DNA from: Rhizopus sp. PT2906
Lineage: Eukaryota > Mucoromycota > Mucoromycetes > Mucorales > Rhizopodaceae
Direction: 5' to 3'
DNA length: 64,000 bases
Assembly (NCBI GenBank): GCA_025529335.1
Contig: JAMYHX010000210.1
Span: forward strand, 1-64,000
Part shown: piece after piece, positions 43,609-56,847 of the stretch
How positions within the stretch are numbered: the stretch's first letter is position 1
How the letters are laid out: every line of letters starts with the position of its first letter
The notes under the pieces: generated by a model
What the model was told of the DNA's origin: nothing
Databases searched by the model: none
Seen by the model: only the letters and a program-made list of their open reading frames with translations
Position numbers and translations under genes: made by a program

Positions 43609-46208
43609 ATGAGTCAAAAGGACCTTGGCAGGCACACTTTGACATTTGAACAAGTATCTACAGCCAAGAAAGCCAATAGCTTGTCGAGATATTACTCATT
43701 ATTTTACTCTTTAAACACGACATATGAAGACGAAATGGACGACGAACTCGTAAAGACACAAAAGAGACTACATGACTTGAAGGGTAGTATTTCAAAACAA
43801 TCAAGAGCCAATTTTTTACTTGAAAAGGATGTTCGTTTTTTGGATTCTCGGATAGCTTTGTTGATTGAAAATAGAAAAAGTTTGGATGATGTATATATCA
43901 CATTCAAATTTATGCTCTCTATCTAATCACTTATATAAATAGCATAGCAATGACACCATGTCTGCATGCCAACCGAACGAACAAGACAATGAAATTCATT
44001 TTACAGAGGAGCAACTGCAGAGTTATGGAAATTTATTCTTCCTTCTTCAAACCGAATGTCATCATATTGCATCACTTTGCTGCTTGGTTCGTTTATCGGA
44101 AATAGACAACCTACTTCAAACAGTTATGTTCACCCTTTATGGTAACCAACTTGATCGTAGAGAAGAGCATTTGCTCCTGATACTGTTTCAGGTAAATACA
44201 GAAAGAAAGAAAAAAAGGAAGCCTAAACTAACAAGAAATCATTAGAATGTATTAGCAAAGCAATTTGAAGCCTCTTCTGATACTTCTCTTTTAAGAGCTA
44301 ATACACCCATCTCACATATGCTTACAGCTTACACTAGAAGAAGCTTAGGACAATCGTATTTAAAACAAGTATTGTCACAGGGTATTAGTAAACTTGTAGA
44401 GGATGACGATCTTAATTTACAAATAAATCCACTCAAGGTTTGTGTTACCTCTTGCTATCATATCAACCAAGAAATAATCAATTGCTTTCATAGGTATATG
44501 ACGAACTAATTACTAAACTAGAGCAAAAAGGCTGCTCAACACATGGCTATTCCAATAGTGTCACTTATGAAGAGGCTGCATCTCATCCAGAAGTACAAGC
44601 GATCATGCAGCCCCGGTTAGACCTCCTGATGCAAATAGCAAGTGAGTTTTTGATGACGATCATTTCCTCGATCGACCAGGTCCCTTATGGCATACGATGG
44701 ATATGTAAGCAAATTCGTTCACTGACGAAAAGAAAGCACCCAGACATTTCAGAGTCTACATTATGTTCACTTGTCGCAAGCTTCTTCTTTCTTCGATTTA
44801 TAAATTCTGCTATTGTTACTCCACAGGCACATATGCTTACAGAAAAGATGCCTAGTAAGAACTGCAGAGTAACCTTGACACTAGTAATGCACTGCTTATT
44901 CTAATTATTTCCATGTGTCTAATATACTTTTGTAGATTGCAAAGCTACTCCAAAACCTTGCTAACAAGCCTTTGTATGTGAAAGAATTCTTTATGACTCC
45001 AACAAGCTCCTTTGTGGTGAATAACAAACAGCGAATGAACCAATTCTTAAATGATCTTTGTGACGTGAGCGACTTTTATGACTGCCTAGAACTGGATGAG
45101 TACATGGCTCTCTCCAAGAACAATATGAGTATCCAAGTAACACCCAATGAACTCTTCAACCTACATGATCTTTTATCGCAACATATCAACATATTAGCGC
45201 CTGATCCTCAAGATCGACTGAGGATACTCGTGGATACGCTCGGAATGCAAGCGCCACAGCAGGTTCCTCGAAAATACAACACACCCATCACACTACCGCT
45301 TGTCAGCCGATGGACGACGGACCCATTATCAAAGCAAGGAAACCTTTTATTGACCTTGCCTGCCCTGGATATGAATCGACATGATATTCTTTACATGGAA
45401 ACCAAGCTGATACTAGTACAAATCATTCGCTCTTTCCCTCAAACGGTAAGGCATCTTGATACATTGGACCTTTTATCTATCGCAAATACAGCAGCTCGTG
45501 CGCAAAACATACAATGGGTGCATAAGGGAATCAGAGCACAATTTTTATTGAAAGATCTTTTGGAAGTATTACCTGATGCGACCTTACTGGTACAAGAAAT
45601 TAAGCAAGAATTGATTCATCTGGGTGACCTCAAACAGAGCATGCTTTCAGAGATTGCTTCACTTGAGAAAATACTCAAGGCGCTTCAAGACCACAATCGA
45701 TATCTTACAGGCCAGCTACAGAGTTACAGAGCCTATTTACAGAACGCGCGAATGCAAAATTATCTCTCTAGCCCAAGCAAGATGGATATTCTGTGCATTA
45801 AAAACAGAAGAAAGAGCGAAGGCGACAATAAGCGAAGGATGCGAGCAACCTTCTTGCTGAAAAGAAGGACGCAACCTGTCGAGGCGCCTCTTAAATATAC
45901 CTATCGAGAACTCGTCAAGGATGGTGTCATCATGAGTTCAGAGATACCTAAATGCTTCAGGGATCGCTTGTTTTTACTGATTTGTTCGCCAACAACAGGA
46001 GTTTACGTGTTATCATTTCATCATAAAGAACGGGAAAAGCCCATAGTAGAGATTGACCTAAGATTGGACGATCTTTTAGAAATGGTAAGCATTTATTGTG
46101 ATGTTTTCCTTTACTGATGATACATTTTAGCAAAAACAACAAATTCAGCAACTTGACCTGGTTTACATTAAGCTTAATGTTTGTAAACTGTTGAAGCTTT
46201 TATATTAA
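43609..46208 (+). CDS. IQGAP-type Ras GTPase-activating protein (Gap1/Sar1-like)
   Basis: A RasGAP-domain protein of the IQGAP-related group, like fission yeast Gap1. Six exons join in phase: 43609-43890, 43943-44191, 44246-44437, 44494-44883, 44936-46084 and 46131-46208 (779 residues). The N-terminal about 90 residues are coiled-coil-like. The GAP domain begins near LFFLLQTECHHIASLC and includes FEASSDTSLLRANTPISHML, FLMTIISSIDQVPYGIRWI and SLVASFFFLRFINSAIVTP, the IQGAP equivalent of the FLR region. A RasGAP_C-type region follows (LLLTLPALDMNRHDILYMETK), with a long helix and a short basic tail. There is no calponin-homology or IQ motif at the N-terminus. It should down-regulate Ras or scaffold Cdc42; which of these is not decided by sequence. 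Confidence 0.9.
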
Positions 46209-46274
46209 AATATATTTATTCTTGTGTACAAAAATAAAATAAAATAGAATTATATGCTACATGAAATTCTATTG

Positions 46275-48877
46275 TTACAATTGACCCAATGATTCAACAA
46301 GACTGTTGACTTGATTAACATCAGGGATATAGTAATGGGCTTCGGTCTGCTTCTTTCCAACTGTACTAGTGATAGCTTGAGGGATTTCGTTCAAGAGCGA
46401 GAACACGACCTCATCTGTCTTTCCATCACCAATACAGAGAATAAAGTCCACAGAAGAAAGATCAAGGTCTTTCAAGATATTACGAACTGCGGTTGCCTTG
46501 TCAATAGAGGATGGTCGAAGCTCCAATGTCTTATTACCAAGTACAATCTAATAATCACAAAAAAGCGTCAGTTATTGAATTTCTCTCTCTTTCTCTACTA
46601 CTTTAAAAAAAAAAAAAACTTACCGAAAGAGCCATATGACTCAACAACTTTTCCAAATTGACTTGTAATTCGGTTGCTTGCCATGAACCAAACTCGGGAT
46701 CAGCGTTACGGTAATGCCAGGTAAGATTGATTTCTTTCTCTTCAATAAATGAACCTGGTGTACGTTCAGTGTAGTGTTGGAAGAGAGGACGAATCGTTTC
46801 TTTCCAGCTGGGATCCACTTGCTCGACCAGACAGTACCATTTATTATCCTCTTCCTTGATCAATTTAGCTTCATTGGATGCAGCCACTGGATTGATCTTG
46901 TCGCGAATATTAGCAGGGTGTTTATAGAAGCAACCATGTTCGGCAGAAAGACCCACACCTGTTGATTCGAACCAACTATCAAGGTGGTGACGAGAACGAC
47001 CAGAGAGGATATAGACATATGTATCAGGCTGAGAAGCCAGTGTCTTTAGATGACCAAGCACAGTTTGAGAAGGTTTGGCAAACTCTGGCAGCTTATGTGT
47101 TGTCGTCAGTGTGCCATCATAATCAAGCAAAATCAGCTTTTTCTTCTTGGCTTCCTTTGCCTTACTGATGACGGAGGATGCATCCAATGGAGGGATAGAC
47201 ATGCGTTGACCGAATTCCTCGCTTACGCGACGCAACTCATTGACGAAACTGACACCCCAATAAGCGGCTGTGTATTTGGTGACGTAGCGGTATAGCTTCT
47301 GGTGGTTTGCCTTTCGAATATCTTCAGGCATTGTCACTGCCTCATGGATAGCGTTGGCTAATTCCTCTGTATTCCAAGGATTGACGATGATAGAGCCGTT
47401 AAGAGACTGAGCAGCACCGGCAAATTCGGAAAGAATGAGAACACCGTGATTCTGTTGCTGAGAAGAGATGTATTCGTAAGATACCAGGTTCATACCATCA
47501 CGTGTAGAAGACACAAGACAGACATCGGAAGCAGCATATAAGGCAACCAGTTCATCAAATGGAATGGAGCGGTGCATAAAGTGAATAGGGACAAATTCAA
47601 CGGTGCCATACTGACCATTGATACGACCTACCAGCTCGTTGATAGTGCTTCTCAAATGTTGATACTCTTCGACATCTTCACGAGAAGGAATGGCCAATTG
47701 AACAAGAACCACTTTACCCACCCATTCGGGATGTTGACTTAGAAATACCTCCATAGCGTGCATCTAGAGTATACATGTGAGCAACAGAAAAAACTCGGGA
47801 GAGAAAGCTAAAATTACCTTTTGTGGTACACCCTTGATATAATCAAGACGGTCAACGCCTACGATAACTTTGCAATCACCAAATCTACTCTTCAGCTGCT
47901 GAATGCGGTTCTGAACCTTGTCTTCCTTTAGAGCGTCTGTGAATTTTTCAGGGTCGATACCGATAGGGAAAGTGCCAACATGAATATATCTTCCTTCAAA
48001 CTCAACACCGTTCGGCATGGTAGATAGACCAAGGATACGAGTACAAGAAGACAAGAAATGACGAGCATAATCATAAGTGTGGAAGCCGAGAAGGTCACTC
48101 TCTAGAACGCCTAATAGAATTTCCTTTCGAACAGGCAAGATTCTATGATTCCATTGAAAATTAAAATTCCGTCTTTATTCCATGTTTTTCTATCTTGTTT
48201 CTCTGCTTACCTGTAAATTTCACTACTCGGGAAAGGTGTGTGTAAGAACCAACCAATCTTGATATTCTTGGTGGTCAACTTTCGAAGCATGGCAGGCAAT
48301 AGCATCAAGTGATAATCTTGAATCCAGACAAGGTCTCCATCTTGCACGATCTTGACGATGGCTTCAGCAAACAAAGTATTGACCTTTTGATAAGCTTCCC
48401 ACCATTCTTCATTGAAAGAGATTTCTCCTGGATGATAATGGAAAAGTGGCCAAAGGATACTTTTTAAAGAGTTTTAATATAGAGTGTACGCGTGTATATG
48501 TAACATGTTACCTGTTTGAAAACCCATTGTAATGATGCTCTGCCAACTCGTGATCAACAAAGACGGGCATGGTGGATGTTTCATTTAATAGTCTTTCTTC
48601 AAGTTTACTACGTTCATCTTGTGGTACATCCAAACCTATTTTTTATGGCTCTATGATTAAAACAATTCTATATACATCACATCATAAACTTACCAGGCCA
48701 ACCGATCCAAGTAAAAGACATCATCTTTTTGAGACCACTTAATGCTGCAACTAAACCTCCAGAAGACATCTTGAATGCAAACTCATTTGTCTTGGGATCT
48801 TTGTTTACAGTGACAGGTAATCGATTGGAGACAACAAGTAAACGAAGATTCTTATCGTTATTATTATCACTTGACAT
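46275..48877 (-). CDS. Trehalose-6-phosphate synthase/phosphatase fusion
   Basis: Makes trehalose 6-phosphate from UDP-glucose and glucose 6-phosphate (GT20 domain) and probably dephosphorylates it (HAD domain). Six exons join in phase: 48877-48694, 48635-48512, 48459-48211, 48142-47818, 47763-46624 and 46547-46275 (764 residues). The GT20 part starts LLVVSNRLPVTV and has SGGLVAALSGL, DLVWIQDYHLMLLPAMLR, FLHTPFPSSEIYR, VGVDRLDYIKG and the DGMNLVSYEYI block, so donor and acceptor motifs look intact and Tps1-like. The phosphatase part has LLDYDGTLTTT (about residue 505), ILSGRSRHHLD and GDGKTDEVVF (about 714), so the HAD catalytic Asp residues are present too. Yeast Tps2 has the same order but an inactive synthase half. 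Confidence 0.93.
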
Positions 48878-50642
48878 ATTAGTTTGACGCGTAATTAAAA
48901 GAGAAGAAGAAAGGAAGAAAGTTTACAGAAAAAAGAAAAAGAAAATAAAATAGAAAAGAAAAAAAAGGAAAAAATCGGGTTCTCTAAGAGAGTAGTTTGT
49001 TGCTATTGTTGGGTCAGTGACTGCCCGTGTAAAAATGACATATGAAGCAAAGGGTTTGATGGTGTAACTGTTTACTGCAGGAATCTGTTTTAGAATCGGT
49101 CATTCAATATTAATTTAAGTACCATTTGCATTGACGCTATCATTACGTAGTTGCTCCCTTTTGTACGTAACTGATTCGATCTTTGATAATGAAAAAGTAA
49201 AATAGATGTATGTTTACAAAGTAGACATAGATTGAACTTTTAAAGTGAAGTGGTCATGTTACCTTTGATCGATAAAGAAATTGCCTTTTTTTTCTTTATT
49301 TGGAACAGATTTCTAGAGCTAATCATGGTCTAACGTGACAGTCAGACCAAGTCACCAAATGATTGTTGGGTTTGTTGCTGTTTTTGGGGAAATTAGTGAA
49401 CCAGCTGATGTTTAGCACTCTCAGGCACGGAGTAACCATCGGCTGTAAGGAGGAGGAGGAGGAGGAAGATGGTATGTTTATTCTGATGGCAACTGTGCGA
49501 AACAAGAAACTATAGATGAAAAAAAAAGGCTGGGTCGGGCATGGAACTAAAAGACCTGGGACCACCTGAGGAGCATTGGTTGATCTATTTAAGTATGAAT
49601 TCAACAGAGAGAGAGAGAGAGCTACAAGTAGACACTGACAATGGATGAGAGAATCTTTAAATTCAAGATAAACTTTTCTGTTTTGCTTTTTTTGACTTAT
49701 CATTGCCCGTACAAACTGTCTGTTAATCATAAGTGCTAGGATATATGGATTTTTACTAGTTGAGCACATATCTTTCTCCTTAAAGGCGGCAGAAACTTCT
49801 ACATCAAGACACTTGATGTAGCAGCCATTCTTATCTGTCCATACCCAGCTAATATGCTATGACGTGCCTTTAGACAGGACGTAAAAAAAAATTGAAAAGT
49901 TTTAAACAGGTTTGTGGTTTACGTCTAAATGAACTAAAAGAACTGCTGTGGTATTCAAGCTTTGAGGGCATCTTCTGTTAAACATTGTGTGTCTTTTTCG
50001 TCGATACCGTCGAATGACTTTCTAGTTGTAGATTTACTTGTGCCAATATGCTTATAAAACGCTTTAAAAGCATACATATCATGTAAGTCAATAATAATTG
50101 CTTCCTTATTCACACCACAACAGATATAGTACTCGTATACGTATAGCATGAATATATGAGGTTACTGATAAATAGACAAAGCATTTACAATTATGATGCA
50201 ACAGTAAAAGTTAACCACACGCTCTCTCTTTTTTTGCATGAAATATAAGCCCAATGATGTATTGAAAGAAATTACATGCCTAATGCTTGGTTTATGATAC
50301 ATGTAGTTTTATAGCTAACTACAAAGTTAATCATAATTTAAATAGCATGAAAGGAATTTTTATAACAAGCTCTTCAACAGAAAATCGTATCACATTGCTT
50401 TCTAACTACTAAAGTAATACATTTTTGCATAGGGAGATTTTTGGTGCACTTCCTCGCAAGCTATCAAACTGATCACAAAAACATTTCATTATCATATAGC
50501 GCGTCATGCTCAACCCTTATTGGTCATATATATACTTCTGTTTGCATATGAAAGATGCTGTTTGTAATAATGAGCTTTCCCTTTCTTTCCTTTTTGTTGT
50601 CATTCATCTATATCATAAACGTGGTTATTTTAAGATTCGGTA
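48878..50642. other. Gap with only weak frames
   Basis: About 1.8 kb. Purine/pyrimidine-rich stretches (GGA repeats at 49450-49470, GA at 49606-49620) create a 148-codon minus-strand frame (49323-49769) that looks like a composition artefact. A small minus frame (49955-50149) has no motif. The left end should include the promoter of the trehalose gene. Confidence 0.4.
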
Positions 50643-52061
50643 GTGCGTCAAGAATCTTCCTGTTATCATGAAATATCAGCAAAGAAGTGGGACTTGCTTG
50701 ATGCTATCCGGCATTACAAGCAAGCCAACCCCAACTATAGCAAAGGGGAAATATATAAACTAATTAAAAATAATTTAGAATACATCCAAAGAGCAAAAGG
50801 TCCAAACGCTCAAAACGAATGTGCAATGCTATTGTCTGAGCGACAGTAAAATGATCAAAAGTAAGTAGTATTGTGTATTTTGTTTTGCTTATTTAATATC
50901 ATCTTTTGTATCGATAGGTACTTCTATGATAGATATTGTTGTCTCTCAGCAAGAATGAGAACCAACCTAGTGTATCAACTGCTGATGCATTAAGAATTAT
51001 TGACCAGACCGATAATTCAACAATTGAGGTAACTAAAGAATAAAGCATGAAATTTTCTAGTTAAAGAAGAAATGAATAATAACTATGTATTATATTTGTA
51101 TTCAAACATAACAGTACCCGAGAAGAGGCTTAGGACGTTTTCTGGCTGCAAATAGATCCTACCAAGTGGCAAATATGTAGAAGGTGCACTTTATGAACTT
51201 GGAATGAATTGTATCGCGGAGCATCTTTGTCATTCTTTTATTGTTGATCACTCCGACAAGACACATGTTGTCAACAACGTTTTCGCTCAGCAAGAGCTAA
51301 CAGAGATAGCAGAGACTAATAGCAAACCATACCCCGAGCCTGCTAAAGAATCCCTCAACTATTTGAATACTTTCAGTAGAAGAAATACCAAAGATCTTCG
51401 ACAATCAGTATTTGCCAGTCAACCTTGGGATACTGAATATGATAAAGAGCTACACTGCGATCACGATTGGGCAAGAAATATGGTCTATAGTCTTTTAAGA
51501 TTATACGAAGCTGGAAGCTTGGAACACCTACATTTACAAGAATGGTAATAATATCCATGTATAGCGAACGATTGATACGGCGTTTGATAGCATAGGCAAG
51601 GTGGATGTAGTTCGGTAAATAATAATATTGGCCAGTAATCCAAACAGACAACCTAACATTTTGTATTTAACAGCATTTATAATAGAGAACCTTGTTCTGC
51701 AGCTTCTTGTGAAAGAAAAACCAAAGGTCAGGTAATTGATAGCACTCAACTGCTAGTAGAACAAGGAATAGGTAGATCCTATGATTTAATTCTTAGAGCA
51801 TATGCCCAAGAACACGAAATTGTTACAGAATATAGCGTAGGTGAAGCAGGGCGTCTTTTCCAAGGATCATCTGGAACAATAACGTTGGTTGAAAGTGGTT
51901 TAAAGCTCCTTAAACTTTTAAAAGGCATGCTTGACTCTATTGCCAGAAACTGTCTTCAACATGACAGTGACAAAACTAGCAAAATAGAAACAGTTGGCTG
52001 CGTCTTTTTTGCTAAGGCCAATACCTATTTTCACAAAATTATATTGATTAACCTATATTGA
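50643..52061 (+). CDS. Lineage-specific multi-exon gene of unknown function, possibly decayed
   Basis: Several plus-strand blocks follow each other: KKWDLLDAIRHYKQANPNYS (ends at a TAA, 50849), QPSVSTADALRIIDQTDN, then after a probable intron ending near 51155 ILPSGKYVEGALYELGMNC, the frame 51204-51548 (SVFASQPWDTEYD, WARNMVYSLLRLYEAGSLE), and after an intron at about 51547-51673 EPCSAASCERKTKGQV, GRSYDLILRAYAQEHEIVTE, EAGRLFQGSSGTITLVE to the TGA at 52061. The order resembles a large Mucorales family of unknown function. The GRxxDLIxR...E...EAG pattern recalls PD-(D/E)XK nucleases, which is only a suggestion. The stop at 50849 may mean the first block is separate or the gene is broken. Confidence 0.45.
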
Positions 52062-54275
52062 CTTCTTATTAACCTCTTTATAGATCCATCTTTCTTTCTT
52101 CTTCGCTATGATGTACTTATATTATACAGTTGTTTTATTGAATTTGGCAAATTAAGCTTTATTTTATAAAGGGACAGAAAGATGATGGCTAACAAAGTAG
52201 GCTCTTTGTGAAGGCGAAAGAAGAAAAGAAAAATTTTATGTTAGAGGAGAATGCATTATCAAAAGAAGCATGATTATATGATAGTTATGTTGTTTATGAC
52301 ATGGTTATATTATATGGTTTGGTAACAATATAGTAATGTAGCTACTGCCATTGCCATAAGTATTAAGCCATTATTATGTACTAAGTATAGAGTCGTCATA
52401 TTTACTATGTAAGAGATATGGAGTCCCAGACAAGGGCCGTTATGTCTTGTCTATTAATTGCTTTTAGTATTTGAGCTTATACTATAGGTTTATGGCACAT
52501 AGCCTGTCAGGATTCATTCATTTCTTTTGCTTGTTTTGTCTGATGTTGAACAGCGAGGCATGATGATGAAGGATGGATGGGAGAGGTAAGAATCCAAGAA
52601 GAGTCATTGACAGTATCGCCATTGTCAGAGTTATTAATCACTTCCAAAGTTCGCTTTACTATCTCTTTGGACATCCAAGCTAAAAATAAATATGGGAAGA
52701 CTTTCGCTTTCCAAAGGGTTGGGTTTCGGTTGGTATTGACATTGTTGCTGATCTACCAACTCTTCCACAATATCCTTTAGCTAGTTTAAATAATGACTTT
52801 TTAGCTTGGTTTCAGATAGCAATGAAAGGAGTCATCCGAATATAATCATTGAGTGGCCTTTATTGCTTGTAAAGTTGATCTGTAGCTATCAACAGTGAAA
52901 GTTCCCAGTAGATATGATCAAGATTTAATTATGATATAGATTTAAAGGTAACCAAATTATTCATTTTTGAAGCGGATTTGTATGCACTCAGGAAGCATAA
53001 AAGACCAAACATTGACTATACAATCACATTCAAATAATTTGTGACGCGTAGAGTTGGCAAATAAGTACCAGTAATCTAGGATTCGCTGAGAAAGGACATG
53101 CTCAAGATTAGATTAGATTACAAGATGTCACAATTGAGACGAAGTCAAGAGTTCCGGAGTGGGCTATTGCATAAGATTGGAATACTTGCAGGAAGAGGTA
53201 TGATCATTCTTTGAGCCGTGTTGTTAGGAGAAGCCAAAATAAGCGCAATTGTATGACATAAACGACTGGGACAGTCAATGAGACCAGATATTATACGAGT
53301 GTCAATTTTTGGTGCAACCAGATATTGTCAAAAGAGAAAAAAAAAAAAAAAAAAAAAAAAATAACCGGATACAGCGAACGAATCTTGAACAAAATGTTTG
53401 GATACAATCATTCATAGCGAGTTTTGTATTGAATTAAAATAGCGTACTGAAAAGCCACTGATAGAAGTGAGATATCCTAGATATTGAGTGCTTCATATCA
53501 CAGAGTGCTTATCTATGTGTGGCCTTTCGTATAAAGCTTTCGCAAACATCTCAATTTCCACGCTGATGTTCCCAATTTGATGAATTGATCTATCTTGATT
53601 ATGTTTTCACACGTAAAAAAAAGTACATTGTAATGAATACAATCCCCTTAAAATGGTAATTTTTGATTGTTACACCTAATGATATCAGCAGAAGAAGGGG
53701 CAAAACATGTTCTTGTCTATTAAAGGGTGGCGATACGATCAAAGTGGCAAACGTTCTCTCTCTCTCCTATACTCTTTATAATATAAAAGAGAAAGAAAGG
53801 AGGGGAAAGGGGAGAGATTGAATAGAATGAAATAGAAATCTGTAACGCACTGTGTACAACTGGATGTGAATATGTTATTCCCTAATTCGATAGATAGTTT
53901 TGTTTTTTTTTTTTGCCCATATTAAACAAATGTAAGCTGTTTATTTTTATGTCATAAACTTAACAAAAGAGACGGACAAAGTGTAGTAAACTCTCTTTTG
54001 GCGCTAAGAAATATATATTAAAGAATAACTTATTCTTACCTCCCTCTTCCTCTCTCTTTCTCTCTTTTCTTTCCCCTTCATGGTTCGTACTTTATAAAAA
54101 GGGGGGGAGGGAAATAATCCACGTGAACCCCCATTGCTTTCACTTTCTCTTGGTTGCGTTTCCCTTTTAAGAACTCCGCCTGGAGATATATAGTTCATCA
54201 TTGTTTTTTTTTACTCTTTCTGCATCCTTTTTCTTCTTTTTTTTTCTTATTTTATATACCCTTTATTCTTTCATT
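52062..54275. other. Long gap, no gene seen
   Basis: About 2.2 kb without a convincing frame or RNA gene. It contains a 25-A run (53337-53361) and a pyrimidine-rich leader before the F-box/WD40 gene. The frames at 52577-52780 and 54004-54201 look accidental. Confidence 0.45.
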
Positions 54276-55722
54276 ATGCCAGCTACCATAACATTCTCTA
54301 CTATGAATAACCACTATGATCCAGTTATGAATGAATATTGTAAAGTACGTCCAGATTATCGCAAGACAAGGCACTCTAGCTTAATTATAGATAGACAGCG
54401 TAGAGGTATGAGGCCTGTAAGATCTACTCAATCATTAAAACATCGTCCTCAATCACAGCCTAGAAAAGGTAAGAACAAAGCATGTAAATATTAGATATCA
54501 ACTAAAACACTGAATAGACTTTATGCACATACTTCCATATGAAATAATTTTTCAAATCATATCCTATTTAGACATTCAAACACTTTGTAATCTATTTACA
54601 GTTTCAAAAGCATGGTACAGAATCGCACGATCTAACGAAGCATGGAAAATGCAATTTTATAATACATTTTATGTAAAGTCTGACTTTTACGACCAATCAT
54701 TCGACTGGCAGCATATCTATAAACAGCACCACATCTTAAACACACGTTGGACCAGAGGACAGGTTGTGACGCACTATTTGATTGGACACCTCGATAGCGT
54801 TTACTGCTTACAATTTGATAAGAATAAACTCATTACGGGTAGCCGGGATAGATCGATCAAGCTATGGGATTTGAACACCTATCAATGCCTTCATACGCTC
54901 TATGGACACGACGCCAGCGTGCTTTGTTTAAAATATGATAATCGAATCATGGTATCTGGATCATCTGATACGACGATTATCGTGTGGAGTATGCAAACAC
55001 TTCAGCCCATCACGCGGCTTTATGGCCACACAGCCGGTGTACTCGACGTCTGTTTTGACGATCGGCACATTGTTAGTTGTTCCAAGGACGGTACGATCCG
55101 CATATGGGATATTTTCACTGGTCAGTTATTACGCACCCTGTTAGCTCATAGAGGGCCTGTGAATGCGATTCAGTTGGTTGACGATCGACTGGTCTCAGCC
55201 TCGGGAGATGGGCTCATCAAGATGTGGGATATTACAACTGGAGAATGTTTACGTAAATATGTTGGTCATACAAGGGGGTTAGCCTGTGTCAAGTTTGATG
55301 GCAAAAGAATTGTCAGCGGGTCGAACGATAAGACGATCAAAGTGTGGGATGCAGAGGTAAGATACATGCTTGTATATAATTCATAAGCTCATCGCTTTAA
55401 TAGACTACGCAATGTCTCTTGACATTAGAAGGACACACAGACCTTGTGAGAACGCTTTGTTTTGATGATAGCCGTATTATTAGTGCAAGCTATGATCAGA
55501 GTATACGTGTTTGGGATATACAGTAAGCTGTTTGTACGAAATAAAAGCATAAATTCTGACCTTCATAATAGAACAGGGGCCTGTTTACTCAACTTCCAAA
55601 GTGGACATTCAAGCTGGATATTTGATGTTCAATTTGATGCAATGAAGATCGTTAGCGCCAGTCAAGATCAGCGTATTTTAATCATGGACTTTACGACAGG
55701 ATTGGATACCAATTACTTTTAA
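54276..55722 (+). CDS. F-box/WD40 protein (SCF substrate receptor type)
   Basis: A probable substrate receptor of an SCF ubiquitin ligase. Four exons join in phase: 54276-54468, 54518-55356, about 55404-55522 and 55572-55722 (433 residues). A basic N-terminus is followed by an F-box (HILPYEIIFQIISYLDIQTL, WYRIARSNEAW) at about residues 65-110. Seven WD40 repeats follow, each with an Ile-Lys-Val/Leu-Trp-Asp ending: LIGHLDSVYCLQFD, LYGHDASVLCLKYD, LYGHTAGVLDVCFD, LLAHRGPVNAIQLV, YVGHTRGLACVKFDG, LEGHTDLVRTLCFDD and a last FQSGHSSWIFDVQFD. It resembles the beta-TrCP/Met30/Pof1 group, but the short N-terminus and this repeat set do not identify one orthologue. Substrate unknown. Confidence 0.92.
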
Positions 55723-56847
55723 TAGTGTGTAAATAAAAAGAAACATAGTTTTTATGTTTACAAGATGTTATCTGTCAAATGTGCATCATTCATTGGGTAT
55801 TTTATAAAATCGATACAAGATAACAAACATAACGCGTAAGTCAATGTAGCCCATCTAGTTTCTATATATACATGTGTGTATGTGTGTGCACATTTACTAT
55901 ATTTTTCTCACCATATCTGATTGTGTGAACAGACCTTTTTAAGAAAAAGTACTACGGATTGACACATCTTATAATTTGAATGTTATAATCTGTGAATGAT
56001 ACAATGAAGGCAATCTGAATTCTCAACTCATTCATGCAACAATTGCCTATATTGAGAGAGATCTTTTTTTTTTTTTTCAGTGACCGATTTACTTGCTAGA
56101 TTAAATAGATTTAGTAGATCCGAGAGATCCAAAGGACTGGAACGTGCTTCTATTTCTCATAGCTTTTCATTAAAGTAGTATTTTCAGAAATATAAAAATA
56201 GATCTTGTAAATAAATTAATCAGTAAATCTAACATCTAAACTTACTTTAAATTATTTACCTTATAATCAACCCATACAATCTCTCTCTCTTTTTATAGCT
56301 CTTTTATTGAAATTTGCCGCAGCATATATAATGTATGTGTGTGTGTGTGTGTGTGTAAATGCTTGCTTGAACAGAAAAAAAAAAAAAAAAAAAATTCAAA
56401 ACTTGACCTCACAAGTGTCAATTGGTAAAAAAAGGCAATTAAAGCCTTGAAAAATGACTAGAAAAAAAGTCCCCGAAATCATATAACATGGAACTGAATG
56501 CTTCCAAGTGCTTAATAAGCCCTAAAAGAGAAACTTGAACATACCTGGATATGGTATCAAAAATTTCTTTGACATTTTAAAAAGAAGACGACAGATCTAA
56601 ATTAGGCATAAAACGGAGAATGAAAGTCAGTACTAGAATTAAGTTCCGATTTGTGCCCACATGATTTGCATAGAAAAAACAGAGATTTAAATTATTTCTC
56701 ACTTTTTTTTTTCTCCTTTCTCTTTTACACACGCACACATAAACACACGCTTATACGTAAATATATAAAACAACCTATTTTTCAGAGAATAAACAGTACC
56801 CATTTATTTACTTTTTAGTTCTTATTTTATATTCAGTGGCGTTAAAA
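55723..56847. other. Gap with microsatellite, no gene
   Basis: About 1.1 kb. It holds a (TG)n run at 56335-56356, an A-run around 56375-56394 and the C/T-rich promoter region of the Rua1-like gene. No gene is visible. Confidence 0.5.
56335..56356. repeat. (TG)n microsatellite
   Basis: A perfect TG dinucleotide run of about 11 units in an intergenic region. Confidence 0.9.

Noticed and set aside
49323..49769. 148-codon minus-strand frame
   Set aside because: Composition follows GGA/GA simple repeats (poly-Ser run), there is no motif and no splice partner.
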